Positions 21,698 through 31,802 of a DNA stretch of 64,000 nt are shown here, one piece after another. Numbering within the stretch: position 1 is the stretch's first letter; each line of letters begins with the position of its first letter. Below the pieces are notes generated by a model, which searched no databases, was not told where the DNA came from, and saw only the letters and a list, made by a program, of their open reading frames with translations. Made by a program: the position numbers and the translations under genes. The stretch is from Fistulifera solaris (Eukaryota > Bacillariophyta > Bacillariophyceae > Naviculales > Stauroneidaceae), in the NCBI GenBank assembly GCA_030295235.1, contig AP026172.1, positions 682,001 through 746,000 on the forward strand, in the 5' to 3' direction.

Positions 21698-22632
21698 ATG
21701 AGCAAGTATTGTTATTTGCTTTCATTCTTCCTCTACCCTTTGCTGATACAGGCGGACGCGACTTGCGCCGCAGAAGATGGCGTTTGCACGCTGACAAATG
21801 ATGAAGCATCTCATCCACCGCCCGCTTGTCGAACGGTAGTTCTTTCATTCGTTCACGATATTTATTCTAACGGAGGTTCCGCACAAGCTTATAAACCCCA
21901 TCAGCCCGAAAAGAACGAAATTTGTAATCCATTGCTGTATGAATCATCGCGGTACCGAACCGCTACTTGGCCATTTTTCTCCTTCTCCTCCTCGGCCAGG
22001 CCACCGCAATTGAATCTGACGATCCAACCTTGGCGTTGTGAAGAATCGACTTGTTGTGAATGGCAGAACTCGAATGTCACTCTCGAAATATGGCAAACAC
22101 GTCCGGATGGGACTTATTCGTCCCTGCGTCCGGGACAGCAGGAGGGTGATTGTCGAGCTCGTCAACAGGGTAATACGTTGACCTTTACGACAGTAGCACC
22201 AGGATCTACCGGAAGTTTAGGAGGCTTGGGCCCTTATGGGTACGACTTGGCTCCGTATGGTCCTCCTGTGTTGCATATTCTAGCGCAGCATCCGGGCATG
22301 GAGCCGTTGTTGCTCAATCTTCCTATTCTCACACAACGAACAACGCTTGAATCAAAACCATTCCACTATTCCGATTGGAGAGGTGCGGCCTGGACTCAAC
22401 CGCAAGTAGATGTAGCTCCGTACCATATTGCATTGTGGGAACCCAATATTGCGGAAAACTCGATCGACATTCATTTAGATGTGTACCTGCAGCCTCAAAA
22501 GGACCGAGTGTTTTTGACGAAGAAATTGTGTCGTTCTTGGATCTACGGATTGCCTTCATCTTTTTTTTGTGGAGCCAATTTCCGTTTGTGCGGCTTCGAT
22601 GCTGGACTTTTTTGCACTTTGACGAAAGATGA
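21698..22632 (+). CDS. Secreted intradiol-dioxygenase-like protein with C-terminal hydrophobic segment
   Basis: A signal peptide (MSKYCYLLSFFLYPLLIQAD) leads into an extracellular domain. NVTLEIWQTRPDGTYSSL, then CRARQQGNTLTFTTVAPG and PYGPPVLHILAQHPG follow the order seen in intradiol ring-cleavage dioxygenases (VEIW.AD..G.Y ... F.F.T..PG ... PHIH). The Tyr in DGTY and the His in VLHIL occupy ligand-like positions, but HIH is reduced to LHI, so iron binding is uncertain. An extra T in the T5 run 22511-22515 alters the C-terminus: removing it gives SVFDEEIVSFLDL and a hydrophobic end with stop at 22630-22632; unaltered, the frame runs to 22690. Substrate unknown. Confidence 0.6.
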
Positions 22633-22786
22633 ATTGCAATATGGTCTCTGTTTTGTCCAGGTTTTTCTAAATTGTTGCACATCGATATAGTTCAAATCAA
22701 CATTACTAACGCAGCGTTTTGTTGGGGCATCTGAAAAAATGCCTAAACAATCATTTGTTATTCGAACGAGTTTCTAATAATATGGT

Positions 22787-23290
22787 TCATTCATCATCTT
22801 CCTCTTCTTCCTCCTCCTCCTCATCATCATCATCATCACCAAATTTATCAAATTTGCTCCAATCATATGTTGTAAATGTCTTCCCTTTGTTGTTCAGTTG
22901 CCACATTTTCTCCGTGAATGTACCTGTCGCGTATTCTCCCACCACAATCAACATAATCAACCACGAAGCATATCCTGCTGTCGACTTGCCGAATCTATTT
23001 TTTTTACAAAGTCAATCACGAAAAGAAGAAACAAGTGTCAGAATATGATCGATAATTGAAGGAGAATAATATCGTAAGTTGCTTCAACAGCCTCGATACG
23101 AAACGGCATTAACACAAACAACCACTTCCACGAGCCGTCGTCGCTCGCCCTCGCAAAAAAGAATTACTCACGTGTTGTACCAAGTACCGATGGCTCCGGT
23201 CATCGAAGGCTTCGTTACGGAGGCAAATGTGCGCTGTGCAACAAGCCGTTGCACATGAAGTCGTCGAGCGGCTTGTCGGAAGAGCGCCAT
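22787..23290 (-). CDS. Mitochondrial cytochrome bc1 complex subunit 9 (QCR9/UQCR10) with acidic tail
   Basis: Small single-helix subunit of respiratory complex III. Exon 1 (23172-23290) gives an Arg-rich mitochondrial presequence, MALFRQAARRLHVQRLVAQR, and ends GTWYNT. A GTGAGT donor and a TAG acceptor (intron 22995-23171) join it in phase to exon 2 (22787-22994): FGKSTAGYASWLIMLIVVGE, then YATGTFTEKMWQLNNKGKTF and YDWSKFDKFG. The order YNT.F, one helix, then a W..(N)NKGK block matches QCR9. The protein (108 residues) ends in sixteen consecutive Asp/Glu after GKTF...KFG, encoded by GAT/GAG triplet repeats, an unusual extension. Too short and split to be seen as a long frame. Confidence 0.78.
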
Positions 23291-23630
23291 GGTGATATTG
23301 TTACGCAAGGTAAAACCTCTATTGCTGCGTTTAATTGGGATTGGCTTTTGGGTGGGACGGGAGAGTCTCACAGACGATCGTTGTAGCATTTCTACGCGTC
23401 TCGGCGACGAATCATCATCATCGTTCGCTTTGTTCGCTTACGTTTTCACTGTAAGCCATTAAGTACAACGTTACAACATGCGGTGAACTTCCAATGACGT
23501 CATGCTATGATATCAGCCGTGGTACGGCTGCAACAAAGGACTTGGTTACTTTTTTTTTGTATTTTTGTATCGAATAAACGGGATATGAAATTTCTAATCT
23601 AGTTTACTATGAATGGTTTCAAATTATTGC
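23291..23630. promoter_or_regulatory. Upstream region of the QCR9-like gene with a CRE palindrome
   Basis: TGACGTCA at 23495-23502 lies about 205 bases before the QCR9 ATG. Nothing else is seen. Confidence 0.35.
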
Positions 23631-25193
23631 TCAGTTAAACCATTCCAGCAAGATAGCATCACGCAACGCAACATAGCCAAGCAATTGAAGAGGTTCCAGC
23701 CAAGCTCTACCGATTCCCAAGTACAAGGACCTCTCAAACCATCCGCGGAACAAGTTTGCATAGCCATCGTTGCTTTCACGAACAATCGTTTGAAAGGTTT
23801 TTATCAGGCCTTCGCCGGATCCACCATCAATGCCGTTGCTTGGGTCGTTGTCACTGTCTAGCAGTATCCGAGTGCGCGCTACGTCAAACGGCGTCGTCAA
23901 TATACCGCAGATAATGGCCGTACTTACGGCAACCAGCTCGTAATGACCAAGATCCAAAGTTCCCTGTATAAAAAGTCCGTTCAAAACAATACGAGAAAGT
24001 AAGTATGGAATCTCAGTGACGACAAGTGCCGGTAATCGCTCCATGGATTCCAAGAACCAATTGCCGACCTTCTCGCGGACCCTTTCTTCTCGTTCTTCCT
24101 GCTCTATCTGCTCATCTTCTACATGCTTTCCATGGAGATGCTGTTTCGCTTCTTCCCCTGTTGCGACCTGTAAACGCGCGGACAGTGCATCCACGGGTGA
24201 TCGAAAGGCGATGGACACTACCGAGCCCAAGAAGGCTGCTGCTACCGCAACATATAATTCAGGTATAGGCAAGGGAGCAAATGTTCGTTTGGCAATGTCA
24301 CGAATTCCATAATACAGTCCGGTGGCTGGCGCCGTCACCATCAACGTCGGAATTAAACCCGCGTAAAGATTGCCTTCCTTGAAATGTCGCACTACATTCA
24401 ATTCCAGAACCCGAAGTCGCCGTTTGATGCGAAGCCGTTTGTTTACTTTTCGTTGCCGTATGTTGATATCTGTTTGCACTCGCGTCTTAAGCGTCAATAG
24501 TGGATACAAAAGAGATGTTCGTGCCATTTCTACCACCGTTCCAGCAATCACTGCGGCAATCAGTACTTCCTGGTCCGTGGTATTTTTGATAATTTTCGTC
24601 CGTGGAACCCAGCGTTCGGGAATCCACGCCGGTAGTTGAATCACTTTCTTTTTCTGCAATGTGATTGGATCGAGACTGATTGAAGAACTTCCCTGATGGA
24701 TGGCAATATTGATGCGAGATTCTTTGACAACTTGCGTGAAATTCACCGGGGCAATTCGTTCTCCTTTCGCAATGGGCGGTGCATCATGATAATAGTGATA
24801 GGTTGTAATTCCCATAGCAGCACTCGTAGCCATGATAGCGGTAGTAGCCTTCCACCATTCTCTGCGAGAGAAAGGCCTCGTTGATCGATGTGTCGTTTCG
24901 CGGGTTGTTATCTGCTTGTGAATAGACTCGTCTTCCATTAAAAGTCGTTCCACTGGAATCGTATCATCGTCAACTAGTACTAAAGCTTCCACTGGAATCG
25001 TATCATCGTCAACTAGTACTAAAGCTGTTGCTGCTTCTTGTGTCAATTCTACCGGTTCCGAATCAGTAGACAAAGCATCTCCTTCTCCATCCGAAGATTG
25101 TGCAGCAATAATCCACTGACAGTTCCTTTGGGGAAGAACGACAAAGGCCTGGCTGCTGCTAATAATGACGATCAGCAGAACAAACCATCTCAT
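23631..25193 (-). CDS. Plastid-targeted mitochondrial-carrier-family protein
   Basis: The start at 25193 gives the signal peptide MRWFVLLIVIISSSQAFVVL with an S-Q-A-F plastid motif, then a long low-complexity acidic N-domain. The C-terminal two-thirds has carrier-family features: AGTVVEMARTSLLYPLLTLK with the P-x-(L)-x-(K) turn and VQTD, GNLYAGLIPTLMVTAPATG, RSPVDALSARLQ in repeat 2, and TTPFDVARTRILLD with NLFRGWFERSLYLG in repeat 3. This three-repeat layout resembles SAM-carrier-like members placed in plastid envelopes. An exact 39-base tandem duplication at 24948-25025 repeats LVLVDDDTIPVEA in frame. About 520 residues, intact, no introns. The substrate is not inferable. Confidence 0.8.
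   Translation of the reverse strand: MRWFVLLIVIISSSQAFVVLPQRNCQWIIAAQSSDGEGDALSTDSEPVELTQEAATALVLVDDDTIPVEALVLVDDDTIPVERLLMEDESIHKQITTRETTHRSTRPFSRREWWKATTAIMATSAAMGITTYHYYHDAPPIAKGERIAPVNFTQVVKESRINIAIHQGSSSISLDPITLQKKKVIQLPAWIPERWVPRTKIIKNTTDQEVLIAAVIAGTVVEMARTSLLYPLLTLKTRVQTDINIRQRKVNKRLRIKRRLRVLELNVVRHFKEGNLYAGLIPTLMVTAPATGLYYGIRDIAKRTFAPLPIPELYVAVAAAFLGSVVSIAFRSPVDALSARLQVATGEEAKQHLHGKHVEDEQIEQEEREERVREKVGNWFLESMERLPALVVTEIPYLLSRIVLNGLFIQGTLDLGHYELVAVSTAIICGILTTPFDVARTRILLDSDNDPSNGIDGGSGEGLIKTFQTIVRESNDGYANLFRGWFERSLYLGIGRAWLEPLQLLGYVALRDAILLEWFN
24948..25025 (-). repeat. Exact 39-base tandem duplication within the carrier gene
   Basis: Units 24948-24986 and 24987-25025 are identical and keep the frame, duplicating 13 residues in the linker between transit peptide and carrier domain. 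Exact identity suggests a recent event or an assembly artefact. Confidence 0.85.
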
Positions 25194-25751
25194 CTCGTTG
25201 TTGCCTTTCACAGCTTTTCTAGCGGCGCTTTTTTGTCCTTCCCTAGATGCACATGCCTCACATTCGAAAGTGTTCTACTTAATAACAATAAAATAATAAT
25301 ATAACATCTCACTCGCAATGATGATGAGGCGGCAAAGTGAGGCGGGTCAATTTTTTTTGTTGTGCTTATTAGGTTTCGATGAAATGGTTGTGACGTCATA
25401 GTGGGTATTGGTACTCATCCATCAGTACGGTACACGGTACTGTACGGATGGAATACCGAAACATCTTGCGGACATCGGAACAAAATAACTACTTAGTACT
25501 TGTACTCCAAACGTGTTTTCGATGGACCTTCTTGTTTCGATGAGAAGATTTTTCCATGCTGCGGTGTCAAATCAACCGAAACAGTTCTTTCGAAGCAGTG
25601 ACATTTCTTTGGCAAAAGACATCCAAAAGAAAGACAACAACGAGGGCAAGGTAACTGGAAATAACAACAAGAAACGAAAAAGAAATCATCTCTTTTTTTT
25701 GGTAGTTTGACAACTCTTCGCACAGACGCCAAGCCATTCTTTCTTTTCATA
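25194..25751. promoter_or_regulatory. Divergent promoter with CRE palindrome
   Basis: TGACGTCA at 25391-25398, about 200 bases upstream of the carrier ATG, with a GTAC-rich partial inverted repeat at about 25424-25447. The opposite gene starts at 25752. Confidence 0.4.
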
Positions 25752-26339
25752 ATGAAGTTGGTTATTCGACTTCTTTTCGTGTTTGCTCCTGTGAACTCTT
25801 TCTTCATCCCAATTCCAAAAACAATAAAACTAACGCAACACCGAGCTTTCGGTTCACACTATGATTTCAATTATGTATTGGCCAAGGCTCGCGTTTGTGC
25901 TTACAGCGATCATGCGACCCCCGCCGAAGCCTTCCAGTTTCTCCAAGAAATCCTCGCAATGGAAGATGCCTGTCGAAGTGGCTCATTGAGCGGAGAGCCC
26001 CGCTGTGAGGATATAGCGGAAATTGCCGATACCGTGGCTCATCTTCGAGGGATCATTTTGCGAAATGATGGGGAAGAGCGGTGCGTCATGACGGAAATAG
26101 AGGTATCATTCTTGGGGGGATAACTTTTGTACTCACAATTGTCTTTTCATGTTTAGAGGTTTTTCCATGTTGGACGGCGCTGCGCCTTGTACTCCTCTTC
26201 TATAGCAAAAACCCGCATCCACTCCGTCGTCGTCATCACTTTTGCCTTGCAAACGAATGCCTATAGGATGGAGCAACAGAATCTTACGCGTTCACCACTC
26301 GCTGTCGACATCCCGGCTTGTTCAAGCTCCTATTTATGA
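25752..26339 (+). CDS. Small plastid-targeted protein of unknown function, two exons
   Basis: MKLVIRLLFVFAPVNSFFIP is a signal peptide with an S/F plastid cleavage motif, followed by a basic transit segment. The mature part has AKARVCAYSDHATPAEAFQF, LQEILAMEDACRSGSLSG and IADTVAHLRGIIL, likely helical. I infer an intron 26103-26156 (GTATCA...TTTAG), after which the frame runs to a stop at 26337-26339; without splicing the protein would stop at 26123. About 177 residues in total. No family recognised. Confidence 0.5.
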
Positions 26340-26449
26340 TCGCTTATTATTTTATCATATTCTTCATAGAATCTCTAAAACTACTCTATTTATTACTTGT
26401 CACTAGTTTTGAAGTACAGTCCTCGTTCACATCTCACATAGTCCAGCTC

Positions 26450-29400
26450 TTAGTCTTCCTCCCAGAAATACTTGGTTTTGGTAGGTCGACGGGTTTCGGG
26501 TTCGGCTTGCTGTGCATCCATCATCGGCTGGTCGTACACGCGCTCCCCAAACAAGCGTCGAATATTCATAGCGGTCAATTCACTGAATGAATTCGACGTC
26601 GTGTCTGCCGAAAGCAATTCATACCGCGGGTAGGGACCAATGACGCCCACACTGCGCATTTCAACTTCGTGAGCCGCTGCCGACGCATACGGAGTCGTAT
26701 CAAACACGACACAGTGGTCGGGTCGGCGTTCATTCCGTAAAGCGGCGCCGAGCATCTGTTGACTTTCACGGCTGTATCCACTGCTCATAGAAACACGCTT
26801 GTCGGGCTCGAAAAGATCCGAGAGCCCCGCATACTCTAGCAAAATGTCAACCTGATCTTTGTCCAGAAAAGATATCAATGAACATGGCATTTCGACATTG
26901 CGAAGTGAACTCACCCAGTTCCTTACACCATCCATCACTGTGACTGGCGGCGGCTTGTTAACTTCGCTAGACGATCCGGCAGACTCATTTTCATTGGCTG
27001 AATGAGCCCAACTTTGACGTCGAGTTGCTAATTCATCCTTGTATATTTTTGTTATTTCGTCAACACCATCAGCGTCTTCAGTCCATTGGAATCCCGTCTT
27101 AATGGCTTCTTCTGGGCCAACCGTTAAAGCAAAGATGACTTGCTCAGGATCTGGTGCTGTGTACCCCATTCGAAATGCTGTTGCGACCCATGCATCATAA
27201 GCTACTTTATAAATTAGGTCTTGATCAACGCCGCTTTCCTTCCTTTGAGTCGCCTGCAAAGCAGAGCTTTGAGGAGTAGATGAATTATCGTGCTCGCTCT
27301 CTGACCTCCACGTTTTTCGTGTTTCTAGCTCTTTTCGATAGAGGTCAACAAGTTCTGCTGCCCGTCTGGGATCTGATGTCCACTGGAATCCTGTAGTTAT
27401 GGCCTCTTCTGGTCCAACCGTCAGAGCAAACTGGATTTGTGCAGTATCCGGAACTCCATGACCGAGATAAAACGACACCGCGGTCCAGGCTTCCTTAGAG
27501 ATTCGAAAAATCTCGTCTTGAGAGGGAAAATTACTCATGCTTTCAATTTCACGAGAAGGGGCTTTCATCTTCTCTCTTTCGAAGTCTTTAGAAGGCTGCC
27601 CAAGAAGGCTTTGTAGTGTTTCGTTGAACATAGCAACTGCTTGGTTGATGACATTTCTGTCCTCGGACCATGCAAAACCGTCTCGAACGGCGATCAATGG
27701 GTCGTTGATCACAAAGGCGGCGGCAACTTCATCGGGAGTAGGCTCATCAAAATTGAATGCAGCTGCGACTTTTAACCAAGCGTGAAAGTGATTTTCCATT
27801 ACCTCCGTCTTACTCAAAGGGCGATTATGCTGAGGTTGTTGTGTAACCGCCTGTTCGTGTTGAGTGAACTCGCTGGCAGAATTGCCAGACAAAAGACTTT
27901 AAACTTAGATGCAATCGCATCTATCTCGGTTGGACTCCGAGTCCAGCGGAAAACTTCAGCAACAGCTATATCAGGGCTAAGAAGAGTAGATCTCAGAACC
28001 TCATCGTAAGTTGGTATTTGCTTGCCAAACTCTTGCGCTGTTTTCTCCCATGCATTTGTGATGCGCTGAATTGCCTCTGCTTCCCCTCCAGTTAATAGCA
28101 CTGTCTGCCTTTGTTCTGAACGCGGCTGCTTTTGTACTAGTTCCTCGCCAATAGCAAGACTCCCATGCGTACCTTGAGCTTCGAACTCTGTTACATGTAG
28201 CGTCACCCCAGATTGCTTAGACCATTCGTTAAATACCTCAGAAAATATGTTGTGGTGCGCGATGGCTACTCTTCTGCACTGCATGAAATCATCAGTCCAA
28301 AACAAGCAGTCCTTTACTGCTAAATCTGGCCGGGTTACGGAAGCCCTTCGGACATCCTCAATGGTGGGGACTCGATAGCCGAAATCGGCGGCAACGCGCG
28401 TCCAAGATTCAAGTTGCAATCCAGTAAGGTCGACCAAAACGCCCTCCAAGCGAAAAATTGCACCAAAAATCCTTAAATGGTTTATTGACGCGCGGTATGT
28501 ATTGTGAGAACCCCGTTGAATACGTAGAGTCTCTGTGGTCGATCAAGGCATTAAGCTGTGCCACATCCAGTTCCGTGTATTCCATTAAGTCCGCTTTCCG
28601 ACTTGCAAAGCTAACCGACCCCCAATCATCTTGCCTCCCTCTTTGGTAGTCATTATCAAATTTGTAGTCAGCGTAATCGTCAGTCTCGAGTATGCTTCTT
28701 CCGAGAACATCGCTGATGTCGATTCCCATTTGACGCCCCTTGCCGGCCCGTCGACGTTCATATTCAGCAAGTTGCCTCAGGTTTTTGTCGTAGTCTGTGT
28801 CGTCAAACACCTGATCGATGGTGCTTCCCGGAAAATTCTTCGGCTTTCCATCGCGTGCCCTAGCCTCGTCCTGCTCCCGACGTAACCACTCTGGCATCTC
28901 TGGAGGGTAATCAGATTCTGGACTTTGCAGATTGCTTGGCAAATCTTCTTCAATTTCGTCCTCGTCCTCGTCGTCGTCTTGCTCGAATGCCAATGCACCA
29001 CCCTGATCGCTGAACTCTCCTTCATCAATGATCCTAATGCGTTTTGGCTTCGGCCGTGGACCCAGCGATGCAATTACTTGATTCGCGTACTCTATATCGT
29101 CAAAGGTGGTTACATCGGGATTCGGATCAAGAGAATCATCCGATTGCATTGCCTCTCTCATTTCTTTCTCTTTGTTCACGATTTCTTCATAATAAGCTTT
29201 TTGTTTTGCGTATTCGTCGGGATTGTCTCTATATCTTCCTCCTCCGACAGCAGAAACGGAGCGAAACATAGAGTCAATAACTTCCTTTTGATTTACCGAG
29301 GATTCCTGATCTTGAGGAATGGTATTGGAGTCAATTTCATTCTGTGCGTCGGAATTCTTCCTCCTTCTTTCTGGTCTCTTGCCGATTGTAGCGAGAATTT

Positions 29401-31440
29401 TGTCCGCATCGAAGTCGCCGTCACTTTTCATCACATCTTCCAACTTGTACTTGATGTTCGCTGTCAACACATCCTCTGATTCTCCACTAAGCCCGGACAT
29501 ATCACGCTTTTCTTTTCAGTCGCCTTGAAATCTTCCCACTGTTCTCTAATAAGCCTGCGCTCCTCCGCTGTGCGCGCACCAGCACGACGGAACATTGCTT
29601 CAAGTTTCTGATCTTCCATGGAACCTAGTATGCCAGAAGAAGGCGCATACGATTGTTCACCTTCACCGGCATCCATAAAAAACGGCGTCGAAGGCGGTCG
29701 GACTTTTGAGTACTTTCTTTCAAGCTTTCCCTATCAGCCGCATCCGCAAAGAAAGGTGTAGCGGGAGGTTGTACTTTTCGATTTATCTCCTCCACGTTTT
29801 GGTTGAATGTTTCGCCAACATTCGACTCGGACATGAAAACCGATTCTCGGAAAGGCCTTTCAAACGGAATTGGCTCATAAGAATTGTCATCATTCTGGGA
29901 TGAAAAGACATCGCGGAGGTCAACAGGACTCTGGTCGATAATCGAAGCAGCCAAAAAGTCTCATCCACGTCAAGATAATCGTTGGACTCCAAAGTGGATT
30001 TCAAATAATTGATTTCTGCTTGTAACTTGTCTCGTCTCTGCGCATCGCTGGTCGTCAGCAAACTCTCTAACGCTTCAATTGACATTCGATTAATCTCTTT
30101 ACGTGTATTGATTCGTTGTTGCAAATCTTCCACGGCAGATAAGGGCACTTGCCGTGAATCACTTTGCGCGAGACTAGATTCCTGCCACTCAAACGGTAAT
30201 TTCGGTCCTCTCGCTAAACCGGACTGCCTCCGAAAGTTGTCTTCTTTGAGAACGTACTCCTTCCACGACGCCAAGCGTTCATTGATCTGCCCTTCAAACT
30301 GTCGTTCCGAATCCAGATAATCACTCCCAGTGCTTGACCCTCCTGTCAATCGTGTAGCAATCGCTCGGTACATTTGCCATTCTTTCAGGGTCTCGGGTCT
30401 TATTGACCCTTTTGAGCGCTCTTCCTTTTCTATTTTCTTGCGCAGGTCTTCAATATTCGCATCGAGAATATCGAGAATAGTTTCCCCTCCTTCTTCGTAT
30501 TGTTTCCCCGATGCGATGAGTTCCAAGCGACTCAAGACCCACTGATCTAAATCTTGTCCCTCGGACGGTTTTGCCAGAGGATCTACATTTTCTTTGGCTG
30601 CTTTCCGAAAAGCATTTTCTTCGTATCGCAAAAACTCCTCTTTTTGACTTTGCAACGCCTGCCGTTGTCGGTACTCTTCCTCACTCTGTTCCATGAGTTG
30701 TTTTACTTTTTTCACTGGGAGGTTCCATCGCTAAATTTTTTTCATTCACCATAGCTTTGAGTTCGGCTTCCAACTGCATCATGTTTTCTACCTGTAACGT
30801 TTGCTTTGTTTGTTGGATTTCTCGTTCCATTTCCTGATTCATGACCGATCGTATCATGGCTTCGGCATTCTCGGGCACCGAATCCGGATCGTCTCGTCTT
30901 TGTTCTTCCAACAATTCCAATGTATCTCGCAACATTTCCTCATAACGATCCACAATATTTTGTCGTTCTTGTTGAAACCAAGTCTCATCGTTTCCTTTGC
31001 CTTTTGTTGTTTTTTTCTCCTTCTCCTTCTTCTTCAGCACTTGGCTCTCCTAATATATCCGACAAACTCGGCATACCCGCAAACAGACTTTCGAATTTAC
31101 TTTTCACGCGGGCGGGCAGTTCCACCGTACTCCCATCGTCTACATTGATGGATTGTACCATGGGTGACGAATTCGAAGAAGAAATCCATTCGCGCAAACG
31201 ATCCCTTTTCCGTTTGCGATCTTCGTCGTCACGACGACGACTCGTCCGAAGAATATCGAGTAAATTTTGCGGTTCATCTTCATTGCTGGCGTAGTGCCGT
31301 GTCGAGCGGGAAGAGATGATGTGAGAACGCAATGAAGGGACGCAGAATCCCTGCACCGAATAATAATAAGACGATAGGAAAGCGACTGCGAGTATGTACG
31401 CGACGACGACGCGCGGGTTGTTGGCTGGGCAATAAAACAT
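26450..31440 (-). CDS. Giant plastid-targeted HAD-like protein with five tandem cap modules (seven indels)
   Basis: About 1,660 residues, ATG at 31440. The presequence reads YILAVAFLSSYYYSVQGFCV (plastid motif G/F), then a charged, coiled-coil-rich, acidic N-terminal two-thirds. Near 28470 IFRLEGVLVDLTGLQLESW matches motif I of CbbY/beta-phosphoglucomutase-type HAD proteins, but both Asp of DxD are replaced (R, E). Then five repeats of a cap-like helical module follow: starts near 28425, 28070, 27800, 27515 and 27225, pattern W..VA..(F/M)G...P....V..A....P..AV...F.WT.D. The end (about 26940-26540) carries FLDKDQVDILLEYAGLSDLF and HCVVFDTTPYASAAAHEVEM, the second half of a HAD core. Frame breaks at 31010-31016, 30707-30712, 29953-29957, 29704-29707, 29507-29517, 28465-28477 and 27892-27895 are all one-base run-length changes, so I treat it as one gene. 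Probably non-catalytic; role unknown. Confidence 0.75.
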
Positions 31441-31802
31441 GGTGTTTCGACCGGTTCTCTGTCTTGACGCGATGCGTGATATACTTAACGCGAAAGGATC
31501 AAAGTTTACTAAAGCATTGAAATAATGTATACTTGTAATGTTCTCTTTCGTTTCGAATTGCTGCGCTCTTTTTCGCGGTGATGATGACACAACGCTGTCT
31601 TCGCGAAGCGTTCGAATAATCGTATGTAGAAATTAGTATGTGAGAATGGGAATTAAATCGTTACCCGAATACTGACAAGCTCTAACCTTAACGTAGTACG
31701 GTATAAAAATTAGAGTAATATGCTACGACGGCAGGAACATTTCACACAACATACAAATAAACAGAACAAGAGGCACGGCGTATCCAATAGTAAGAATACA
31801 AC
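31441..31802. promoter_or_regulatory. Divergent promoter region with TATA-like site
   Basis: A TATAAAAA box at about 31702-31709 sits 94 bases before the plus-strand ATG at 31803. Otherwise nothing. Confidence 0.35.

Noticed and set aside
22719-23048. Ser-rich plus-strand frame
   Set aside because: Poly-Ser is the complement of the Asp/Glu repeat tail of the QCR9-like gene on the minus strand.
28925-29479. 184-residue plus-strand frame within the giant HAD-like gene
   Set aside because: Antisense to an acidic, repeat-rich coding region; hydrophobic stretches arise from complementing Asp/Glu codons.
26450-31440. Eight separate small genes in a row on the minus strand
   Set aside because: Neighbouring frames overlap by only tens of bases, and one-base repairs at runs join motifs smoothly (for example PPSTPFF and IFRLEGVLVDL).
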